NCBI RefSeq assembly: GCF_000143415.4
Contig: NW_003314429.1
Coordinates: forward strand, 62,001 to 126,000
Direction of reading: 5' to 3'
Origin: Selaginella moellendorffii
Taxonomy: Eukaryota > Streptophyta > Lycopodiopsida > Selaginellales > Selaginellaceae
DNA length: 64,000 nt
Shown: positions 10,882 through 19,041 of the stretch, in pieces
Layout of the letters: each line of letters starts with the position of its first letter
How positions within the stretch are numbered: the first letter of the stretch is position 1
The notes under the pieces: generated by a model
Databases searched by the model: none
Seen by the model: only the letters and a program-made list of their open reading frames with translations
Told to the model about the DNA's origin: nothing
Position numbers and translations under genes: made by a program

Positions 10882-11420
10882 TGCTTCTGCTGCTGCCCCA
10901 TCCGGTCCAGGCTCACATCATGCTTGGCAAAGTAACTGCAACCCCTCACCTCAGCCCATTCAATTTCCGGGGTTGGTCACAACTAACTTTCTCTTCTTCC
11001 GAGCTGGAAGAAAGCAGGAAAAAAACATAAGAAAAGAAAAGTCCCTGTTGCTAACACACAAATTAGAGCTGGCTTAGCAGGATAATCAGAGAAACAAAAA
11101 CAGTAGACACTTTGGACATGCTGAATTGGAGCGCACCCAGCGCAAAAGCAGGGCCTATGGACATGTCTCACAAAATTGCAAAGTAAAGCAAAGCTTTTGT
11201 CCGTGCCACAAAACATCAAAAGCAAGACAACAAAACGCATCTTGAACGGGAGCATATTCCACAGCCCCTAAAGATGGGGATTACTAAAGTCTCGAGGGAG
11301 CAATAGCCAGTAAGCAATGCTGGTCCAGCAATGCCAGCTGTGAGATAACAGGAACCAAGAAGAAAATTCCCCAACTACAACATCACAAAGAAAGAAAAAA
11401 TGGCCATGCACTGAAAGAGG
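9051..11420. other. Intergenic, no supported gene
   Basis: Base composition returns to the genomic norm. Several short open frames occur on both strands (for example minus 9325-9675 and 9458-9910, plus 9947-10309), but none resembles a family I know and none shows a consistent exon chain. The stretch contains a purine-rich AGAAGAAGGAG block near 10.43 kb and a CTG microsatellite. The last part is probably promoter of the extensin gene. Confidence 0.5.
10847..10896 (+). repeat. (CTG)n trinucleotide microsatellite
   Basis: About 16 CTG units are interrupted by two CTT units. In one frame it would encode a leucine run, but no gene context supports translation. Confidence 0.9.
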
Positions 11421-11423
11421 CAG

Positions 11424-11430
11424 TATAAGA
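11424..11430 (+). promoter_or_regulatory. Possible TATA box of the extensin gene
   Basis: TATAAGA lies about 430 bp before the ATG. The leader between them is pyrimidine-rich and may contain a 5'-UTR intron: a donor-like GTAAGA follows GAGGCA near 11.63 kb, and acceptor-like CTCAG and CGCAG occur near 11.77-11.79 kb. This is sequence pattern only. Confidence 0.35.
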
Positions 11431-11861
11431 CCCTATTCGCTTTGCTCACTCTCTCACTTGTGAAATTCGTCTGCTCCATCCTCTCCTCTCTCCCTCCATT
11501 GAGGAAGGGAAAAGGGAAAGGACCTTGGCAGACCATCCACAGCTCCCCAGCTCTTAGTTCCAGGCTGATAAGAGCGCCGAATCTTTTCCATCTCCGGACA
11601 CGCCTTCTCACACGCAGCAGAGGCAGTAAGACTCGATTCCACTTTCTTTACTCCGCGATCTACTCCCTCCCTGCTCTGCATTGCCTGCTTTTGGTCTGCC
11701 AAGTGCAAGATTTCGCGTTTGCTCTGCTTTCCTGGCATTCAACACTAGAATCCCTCTTTTGTTTTTCTCAGGTGGCCTTTTGTCTTGATCGCAGGTGGAA
11801 CCATTCCAAGCATTCTAGGATTGAATTCCAGGGGACTAGCTGAGGGCTCGATTCTGTCAGA

Positions 11862-14800
11862 ATGGCAGCCAGGAGTGGAGGCACTCGGCTCCACTGGCTC
11901 GCGGTGATTCAATTCGTGGCTTTGGTGGCAACCGTGGGCAATGCTGCAACGCCCGCACTAGCAGAAGCTGAAGGAGGCGCTGAAACCAAGACTTACACTT
12001 ACAGCTCTCCACCACCGCCATCACCGGTTTACGAGTACAAGTCTCCCCCTCCGCCGGTCTATGAGTACAAATCGCCGCCCCCCCCTCCGCCGGTTTACAA
12101 GTACAAATCGCCGCCACCTCCTCCGCCTTACTACTACAAATCTCCGCCTCCGCCTCCTCCCTACAAGTATGAATCGCCGCCTCCGCCTCCCTACAAGTAC
12201 GAGTCGCCGCCTCCACCACCGTACTACTACAAATCACCTCCGCCGCCCCCATACAAGTATGAATCGCCGCCGCCACCACCATACAAGTATGAATCGCCGC
12301 CGCCACCACCATACAAGTATGAATCGCCTCCTCCACCACCATATAAGTACGAATCGCCACCGCCACCACCATACAAGTACGAGTCGCCTCCTCCACCTCC
12401 GTACAAGTATGAATCGCCTCCTCCCCCACCATACTACTACAAATCACCACCACCACCTCCTTACAAGTATGAATCTCCCCCTCCACCTCCATATTACTAC
12501 AAATCTCCACCCCCGCCACCACCTTACTACTACAAATCACCACCACCACCTTCTCCTGTCTACAAATATAAATCTCCACCACCACCACCTTACAAGTACG
12601 AATCTCCTCCTCCACCTCCATACTATTACAAGTCTCCACCACCACCGCCGTATTACTACAAGTCTCCACCACCACCACCTCCAGTTTACAAATACAAATC
12701 TCCTCCTCCGCCACCATATTACTACAAATCACCACCTCCTCCATCACCAGTATATTACTACAAATCTCCTCCTCCACCAGCGTATTACTACAAATCTCCC
12801 CCACCGCCTGTCTACTATTACAAATCCCCGCCACCTCCAGCTTACCACTACCAATCGCCACCCCCACCAAGTTACAAGCTGGTAGTGGTCACGGGCAAGG
12901 TCTATTGCAACAGATGCTGGAACACCACAAGCAGATACCTTCAGGCATCACCACATGGGTCTGCTAGGTACATTCTCAATTGCATTGTATTCGATATTGT
13001 TCTCCTCACTCATTTCCTCTTGATACTGTGTGCAATAATGCAGGTGGCAAAGTGAAGATCACATGTGGCGAATCTTACTACTACGGCTACACCAACAAGC
13101 ATGGAATCTTTAGAATTGAGCTCCCGCACCAATCCTGGGAAGAAGCAAGCAGCTGCAAGGCCAAGATTATCAAGAGCAGCTACATCAAGTCGTCATGCAA
13201 TGTCATCACGGACTACAGGTCTGGTGCAACAGGGGCCAAGCTCAAGTTCAAATCGAAAACAGAGAAGGAGCTCGTCTTGACAGCCGGTCCTTTCATCTAT
13301 GCAACTCCAGAGCCATCGTCAGTCTGCTTCTACACATCACCTCCCTATGAGTACAAGTCACCTCCGCCACCAACACCGGTCTACCATTACGCCTCTCCGC
13401 CACCTCCGGTCTACTACTACAAATCGCCACCTCCTCCTTCACCGGTTTACTACTACAAATCCCCTCCTCCTCCTTCGCCGGTCTACTATTACAAATCCCC
13501 GCCTCCACCACCATACTATTACAAGTCCCCACCTCCACCTCCGCCTAAGTATTACTACAAGTCGCCCCCACCACCGTCTCCATACTATTACAAATCCCCG
13601 CCCCCTCCACCGTACTATTACAAATCCCCACCACCACCTCCCTACAAATACGAATCGCCGCCGCCTCCTCCTTACAAATACGAGTCCCCACCTCCACCAC
13701 CTTACTATTACAAGTCCCCACCACCACCTCCATACAAATATGAATCCCCGCCACCTCCAGTCTACAAATATGAGTCTCCGCCACCCCCAGTTTACAAATA
13801 CAAGTCGCCACCACCACCATACAAGTACGAGTCACCACCACCACCTCCATACAAGTATGAATCCCCGCCACCTCCACCTTATTACTACAAGTCCCCTCCA
13901 CCACCACCATACAAGTACGAGTCGCCACCACCTCCTCCGTACAAGTATGAATCTCCACCACCACCAGTTTACAAATACAAGTCACCTCCGCCGCCACCTT
14001 ATTACTACAAATCCCCACCGCCACCTCCATACAAGTACGAGTCTCCACCTCCTCCTCCGTACAAGTATGAATCTCCACCACCACCACCTTATTACTACAA
14101 ATCCCCCCCGCCACCTCCATACAAGTACGAGTCACCGCCTCCTCCTCCGTACAAGTATGAATCTCCACCACCGCCAGTTTACAAATACAAGTCACCCCCG
14201 CCACCACCTTATTACTACAAATCCCCGCCACCACCTCCATACAAGTACGAGTCTCCACCTCCTCCTCCGTACAAGTATGAATCTCCACCACCACCTCCTT
14301 ATTACTACAAATCCCCGCCGCCACCTCCCTACAAGTATGAATCCCCGCCACCACCTCCCTACAAATACGAGTCACCTCCACCACCACCTTACTATTACAA
14401 ATCTCCTCCACCGCCTCCATACAAGTATGAGTCGCCACCACCACCAGTCTACAAATACGAGTCTCCGCCACCCCCAGTTTACAAATACAAGTCGCCCCCT
14501 CCACCTTATTACTACAAGTCTCCGCCACCCCCGCCATACAAATATGAATCCCCACCTCCACCTCCCTACAAGTATGAATCGCCTCCTCCTCCACCTTACT
14601 ACTACAAGTCCCCTCCACCACCTCCCTACAAATATGAATCCCCGCCACCACCTCCCTATAAATACGAGTCACCACCACCACCACCTTACTATTACAAATC
14701 TCCTCCACCGCCTCCATACAAGTATGAGTCGCCACCACCACCTCCCTACAAATACGAGTCACCACCACCACCACCTTACAAGTATGAATCCCCACCTCCA

Positions 14801-14977
14801 CCTCCGTACAAGTATGAATCACCTCCACCGCCTCCATACAAGTATGAATCCCCTCCTCCACCTCCCTACAAATACGAGTCACCACCCCCACCACCTTATT
14901 ACTACAAATCGCCTCCGCCACCGGAGTATCAATCACCTCCTTACGTGTATAAATCTCCACCTCCACCCTCGTACTAG
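11862..14977 (+). CDS. Extensin with central Pollen Ole e 1 domain
   Basis: Exon 1 runs from ATG 11862 and encodes a signal peptide (hydrophobic core near residues 11-27), a proline-rich arm of about 29 SPPPP modules, and the first half of an Ole e 1 domain (VVVTGKVYCNRCWN). A short intron of 75-85 nt follows. Exon 2 from about 13044 gives the second half (GKVKITC, TNKHGIFRIEL, LTAGPF) and then a C-terminal arm of about 54 SPPPP modules to TAG 14977. Tyrosine motifs YKY and YYY suit isodityrosine cross-linking in the wall; SPPPP is the hydroxyproline-arabinosylation motif. Oddity: with any GT-AG pair I can find, the exons join out of frame by one base. The paralogue at 46957 splices at the equivalent CAT-G position in frame, so an extra G in GGG 12957-12959 is the likely cause. 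Confidence 0.85.
12000..12879 (+). repeat. N-terminal extensin repeat arm
   Basis: Tandem 27-36 bp units encode SPPPP(P)YKYE, SPPPP(P)YYYK and SPPPPSPVYKYK variants, about 29 in all. Codon variation is high (CCT, CCA, CCG, CCC), so the protein repeat is better kept than the DNA repeat. Confidence 0.9.
13338..14968 (+). repeat. C-terminal extensin repeat arm with higher-order structure
   Basis: About 54 units of roughly 30 bp occur. Beyond the single module, the order YYYK-YKYE-YKYE (sometimes plus VYKYK) recurs many times from about 13.6 to 14.9 kb. This points to duplication of three- and four-module blocks. Confidence 0.88.
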
Positions 14978-15438
14978 GAGCTAAGGAGCATTTGATTTTC
15001 AGGTGAGAAATCTATAGAACCACAGTTCCTAGTTTTAACAAGTTTTCAAATTCATCAGGTTGTAAGAAGAGGACGTCGAAGTAGATACGGATGTGTAGAT
15101 TGGGATCTCGTTGGCTTTGAGTAGCAATTTGTTTCCACCATCGAAGTCTTCTCTCCGCAATCTTCTCAAGGCGCTCACAAAGCGCTCAGGGGCAGTTTTG
15201 AAGTGCAGCGGGACCCCTGCAAAATAAGCACAGGCTTGTTGAGGAAGTTTGAGAGCTTTTGTTGGTTGCCAATAAACACAGGGAATTAGCGCATATGTGC
15301 GCCCTCCTGGCTTCCAGTTGTGAACGATTCTGAAGTAAATAATTTGATTCTGCGACTAGAAAGCATGCTGGACCATTCTGGAAGTGTCTCCAGGACTGCC
15401 AAAAGGCTAAATCCAAGATTTTCAAAAGGATCCGTCTT

Positions 15439-15468
15439 TCTTCTAAGAAGATCGATCTTCTTAGAAGA
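15439..15468. repeat. 30-bp perfect palindrome
   Basis: The half-site TCTTCTAAGAAGATC is followed directly by its exact reverse complement, with no spacer, centred between 15453 and 15454. The outer part of each half contains a smaller imperfect palindrome, TTCTAAGAA. Confidence 0.95.
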
Positions 15469-15708
15469 TCTTGACGTCGCAAGCAAGACCTGAGATCAAG
15501 GTTCACAATGTAGGAGTCGATTGCGGGCATTGAATGAACGAAAGGAAATCCTGGCCAGTCTCTCCTTTTCTAGCTCGACACCCGGCAATCCAGAAGAAAA
15601 GGCTGCTCGATCGTATTTTCCATACGAGGACTTTTATGCCGCATTGATCGTTGCTGCTCACCACTTTGACAATGAAAGGTTTGAAACTCAAGACTAGTTC
15701 CTGTGTAG

Positions 15709-15780
15709 AAAATGCCAAAAGAAAATCCACATCATAGAAATGTAAAAAATGCCAAAAGAAAACCACATCATAGAAATGAG
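15709..15780. repeat. 37-bp tandem duplication beside tRNA
   Basis: Two copies of a unit that starts AAAATGCCAAAAGAAAA and ends CATCATAGAAATG lie head to tail with one base missing in the second. A partial third copy (GCCAAAAGAAATGG) runs into the tRNA 3' end. On the minus strand each copy carries TTTT runs downstream of the tRNA. Confidence 0.85.
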
Positions 15781-15797
15781 CTCGTGGCCAAAAGAAA

Positions 15798-15870
15798 TGG
15801 AGATGAGGGGCATCGATCCCCTTACCTATCGCATGCGAAGCGATCGCTCTACCATCTGAGCTACATCCCC
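15798..15870 (-). tRNA. tRNA-Ala (CGC)
   Basis: On the minus strand the sequence begins GGGGATGTAGCTCAGATGG. It folds into a 7-bp acceptor stem (GGGGATG with CATCTCC, one G-T pair), a D arm GCTC...GAGC, an anticodon stem ATCGC/GCGAT with loop TTCGCAT (anticodon CGC, reading GCG), and a T stem AGGGG/CCCCT. The discriminator base is A; CCA is not encoded. The T loop is ATCGATG instead of the usual TTCGANN, which changes the first base of the loop and weakens the B box, so expression is uncertain. A TTTT terminator follows within about ten bases. No intron is present. Confidence 0.88.
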
Positions 15871-16050
15871 GTTTGATCTTACCAGCCGCTGATACCAGGC
15901 ATATTCTCCGATCGCCGACTTCCTTGCAGGTTCCAATGGGCGGAAAAGAACACTTCTCGAGGGAGACATGGAAGCCTGGAATCGCAAAGGAGAGGGTAGG
16001 GTTCCTTGCTTTTTTCGCCCACCAGGTAGCTATCTCTAATTCTGCCAAGG

Positions 16051-17050
16051 ATGCCTAGAAGAAAGCTTGTGGAGATCGATGTCACGTCGGATACGGTGTG
16101 CCCCTGGTGCTACATCGGGAAGAAGAACTTGGAGCGGGCAATCGAGGCCTCGGCAGACGAATACGACTTCGAGGTAACTGGTTGGATTCATTCCTCCTCT
16201 CGAGTCTTAGAACGCTTCGATCCAATCACGCAGGTTCGATGGCGTCCCTACTTGCTGAATCCCAGCGCCCCCGTCGAGGGTGTTGATAAGCTTGCTTATT
16301 ACAAGTCCAAGTTTGGAGAAGGTCGATTTTCTTCTATCGTGGGCCGATTGAGCAAGGTTTTTTTTACTGTGATGATCTAGCAAATGCTTATTAGTAAGTC
16401 TAAGATGATAAATTGGTTCTCAGGTGTTTGAGGATGTTGGACTCGAAATCAACTTTGGCGGCCTCACGTAAAGATCATCACGCTTTAATCTTTGTGTGTG
16501 TGTTAACTTTGTGGGATTTCCACAGGGGAAACACTCTGGACAGCCACAGGCTTATCGAACTGGCTGGACGTCAAGGCTATGACAAGCAGAACGCGCTTGT
16601 CGAGGAGCTCTTCCTCAACTATTTGACTCAAGAGAAATACATCGGTGACAGGTTTCTCTTCTTCTCCCTCGGCGAAGATTTGTGAGATCTCGGTTGAGCT
16701 GACATGGTCTCGTTTGATCAGGCAAGTTCTGGTGGATGCCGCGGACAAAGTTGGAGTCACGGGGGCCAGCGAGTTTCTCGCTGATCCTAATGCCGGCCTC
16801 AAGGAGGTTTGTTTGTTTCTTTTATCTCCAAGGCTTCAGCGTCGCGATGTTCTACTGTTGCGCAGGTCCTGGAACAACTCAAAAAATATGGCACTGGAGT
16901 GAATGGTGTCCCGCATTTTCTAGTAAGCACAACTCTAAACTTTGATGGTGATCACTAAACTTTCGTCGTCCTCTACAGGTGAATGGCAAGTATCAACTCT
17001 CTGGCGCCCAGCCACCCAGCTCCTTTATCGAAGTTTTCAAGAAGAGCTAG
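16051..17050 (+). CDS. DsbA-family (FrnE-like) thioredoxin-fold oxidoreductase
   Basis: Seven exons join in frame: 16051-16173, 16234-16356, 16424-16467, 16526-16651, 16722-16806, 16866-16922 and 16979-17050, giving 209 residues. The N-terminus has the thioredoxin beta strand followed by CPWC (Cys17, Cys20) and YIGK. The helical insert contains FGGLTGNTLDSHRL, and the C-terminal half has the cis-Pro loop GVNGVPHFLVNGKY. This is the pattern of the DsbA-like/2-hydroxychromene-2-carboxylate isomerase family (FrnE branch), expected to act on thiols or disulfides, probably in the cytosol since no signal peptide is seen. The length fits the family (about 210 aa). The exact substrate is unknown. Confidence 0.9.
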
Positions 17051-17088
17051 CTAGACTTATGGTCTCTTTACATCTTCTAGTGTGAAAG

Positions 17089-17118
17089 AATCTCTCTCTC
17101 TCTCTCTCTCTCTCCCTC
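17089..17118 (+). repeat. (CT)n microsatellite
   Basis: A run of CT dinucleotides lies just before the ATG of the following PPR gene, where it would be in the 5' UTR or core promoter. Confidence 0.85.
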
Positions 17119-17127
17119 TCCAGACTT

Positions 17128-19041
17128 ATGGAAGCCAGCGAGTGCCTGGCACTGCTCGATCGTTGCAAGACACTGTCCGTGGCCAAGGACATCCATTCCC
17201 GCATCCAAGGAAACGTCCACAGCTCCGCGGCCATCGCCAACAAGCTGATCGAGGTCTACGGCCGGTGTGGGAGCATCGACGATGCACGCAGGGTGTTCGA
17301 TGCCACCAATGCCAAAGACGCGGTTTCGTGGGTCGCGATGCTCTCTGTCTACACTCGCAACGGGCATCCAGAAGACGCCAAGCGCATGTTTGAGAACATG
17401 CCAGATCGATCTCCAGCGTCCTGGAATGTCATGTTGCTTGTCTACGTCCAAGCTGGGAATCTACAAGCTGCAAGGCAACTGTTTGAAGAGATGCCGGAAC
17501 AGACTCTAGTGTCCTGGAACACTATGCTCTCTGCATATGCCAAAGCCGGGCATCTTGACACAGCGAAAGAGTTGTTTGATGCAATGCCGCATCACAACAT
17601 CATCTCTTTCTCAGCTATCCTTCCCGCGTTTGTGGAGAATGGGCTCCTTGACGATGCCAGGATCTTGTTCGATTCCATGCAAGAGAGCAACCTCGTGTGC
17701 TGGAACACTCTCCTGTCGGCCTACACGCGGCACGGGCACCTCCAGGAAGCGGCTCTCCTCTTCGCCGACATGCCGGCACGGGACATTGTCTCCTACACCG
17801 CACTCTTGTCGGCTCTCTCGCAGCACAGCCGGCTAGAATATTCTAAGATCCTCTTCGAGGAGATGCCAGAGAGAAGCATCGTGTCGTGGACCGCGATGCT
17901 GACTGCATATGCCCAAAACGGGTGTCTGGCGGAAGCGAAGGAGATATTCGACAAGATGCCGGAGCGTGACTTTGTGTCATGTACTGCTATTCTTGCGGCG
18001 TACAGCGAAGCCGGGATGGTTGACAGGGCAAGGTTTTGTTTCGATCGGATGCCAGAGCGAAACATGGTTACTTGGACTACCATGCTTGCTGCATATGCCC
18101 AGCGTGGGCTTGTTGACGCCGTCGCCAAGTTGTTCCAGAAAATGCCCCAGAGTGATCTCATAGCTTGCAACACCATGGTGAGCGCATACGGTCAAAGCGG
18201 GCGGCTGGACGAGGCTGTACAGGTGTTTGAAGTGATGCCGGTGCGAAGCCTGGTGACATGGAATGCTATGCTAGCTGCTTATGCCCAAAACTGTCATCTT
18301 GAGAGCGCAAAGAAGGTATTTGATTCAATGCCTATGAAGGATCTCGTTGCCTGGACGGAAATGCTCGTAGCTTATGCCCACGCTGGTCATTTGGAAGAAG
18401 CTAAGTGTGTCTTTGACAAAATGGCACAGAGGGATGTGGTTTCCTGGAATGTAATGGTTACTGCGTTTGGCCAAAACGGCTACCTGGTTGAGGCCCAGCG
18501 GTTGTTTGAATCCATGCCATTTCACAGTGTGATGTCTTGGAACTCCATTCTGGTTGCAAACAGCCAATTTGGTGGATTGCAGGGCTCGAGATTAGTTTTT
18601 GATGAGATGCCATGCCGTGATACTGCTTCCTGGAGTGCATTGCTCTTCGCTTATGCCCAACATGGACTTGACCAGAAATGCAAGTTTCTATTCGATAGAA
18701 TGCCAGAGAAGTCTGTTGTCTCATGGAACTCCATGTTAGCCGCATACACATACAGTGGTAACTCTGTAGCAGCGATGGAGCTGTTTAGTCTCATGAAGAT
18801 GAATGAATTGCCTAACGAGACATCTTTTCATCTGGTTTTAATCGTGTGCAGCCGCAGAAGAAGCGCATCTGAAGGGAGGAGACAATTCCTTTCAATGTAC
18901 GCGGACTTTGGGATATATCAAGGAAAACAGCATTTTCACCTCGTCCTCGATCACTGGACCGAAGCCAAGGATGGATTTCCATCTGAGCCAAGCAATGCAG
19001 CTCTGGCGAAGAACCAGGTGACAGAAAACTTTCATAGTTGA
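17128..19041 (+). CDS. PPR protein, S-repeat type, 637 aa
   Basis: This is a single exon. After a short N-terminal region (RCKTLSVAKDIHSRIQ) come about 17 back-to-back 31-residue S repeats, nearly without linkers. Residue pairs 5/last of repeats 3 to 14 are N/N, S/N, N/D, T/S, T/D, T/N, T/D, N/S, N/D, T/D, N/S, N/D. These predict Y-A-U-R-G-A-G-C-U-G-C-U under the PPR code (inference). The C-terminus is short and odd: after GIYQGKQHFHLVLD the usual helix pairs and E motifs are lost in a polar tail. The last 10 bp overlap the end of the convergent PPR gene. There is no DYW domain. Confidence 0.92.
   Translation: MEASECLALLDRCKTLSVAKDIHSRIQGNVHSSAAIANKLIEVYGRCGSIDDARRVFDATNAKDAVSWVAMLSVYTRNGHPEDAKRMFENMPDRSPASWNVMLLVYVQAGNLQAARQLFEEMPEQTLVSWNTMLSAYAKAGHLDTAKELFDAMPHHNIISFSAILPAFVENGLLDDARILFDSMQESNLVCWNTLLSAYTRHGHLQEAALLFADMPARDIVSYTALLSALSQHSRLEYSKILFEEMPERSIVSWTAMLTAYAQNGCLAEAKEIFDKMPERDFVSCTAILAAYSEAGMVDRARFCFDRMPERNMVTWTTMLAAYAQRGLVDAVAKLFQKMPQSDLIACNTMVSAYGQSGRLDEAVQVFEVMPVRSLVTWNAMLAAYAQNCHLESAKKVFDSMPMKDLVAWTEMLVAYAHAGHLEEAKCVFDKMAQRDVVSWNVMVTAFGQNGYLVEAQRLFESMPFHSVMSWNSILVANSQFGGLQGSRLVFDEMPCRDTASWSALLFAYAQHGLDQKCKFLFDRMPEKSVVSWNSMLAAYTYSGNSVAAMELFSLMKMNELPNETSFHLVLIVCSRRRSASEGRRQFLSMYADFGIYQGKQHFHLVLDHWTEAKDGFPSEPSNAALAKNQVTENFHS

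Larger units (their letters stand above)
14978..15797. other. Intergenic between extensin and tRNA
   Basis: No supported gene. The stretch holds the extensin 3' flank, a 30-bp perfect palindrome and a 37-bp tandem duplication next to the tRNA gene. Open frames on the minus strand here are short, and one runs through the tRNA, so they are taken as chance. Confidence 0.5.

Noticed and set aside
10812-11030. A 72-codon frame with a leucine run
   Set aside because: It is made by the CTG microsatellite and has no other support.
11990-14970. Regularly spaced repeats that superficially resemble a CRISPR array
   Set aside because: The repeats are coding SPPPP modules without unique spacers, in a eukaryotic gene.
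11857-14984. Very long open frames antisense to, and in the second sense frame of, the extensin gene (for example minus 13545-14966 and plus 13299-14984)
   Set aside because: They are by-products of the CCN/TAC-rich periodic repeats, with no domain or start context; the SPPPP frame explains the sequence.
15439-15468. Heat-shock element within the palindrome
   Set aside because: TTCTAAGAA has three bases between TTC and GAA, not the required two.
15503-16048. A 181-codon open frame on the minus strand
   Set aside because: It reads straight through the tRNA-Ala gene and into the leader of the DsbA-like gene; composition is not protein-like.
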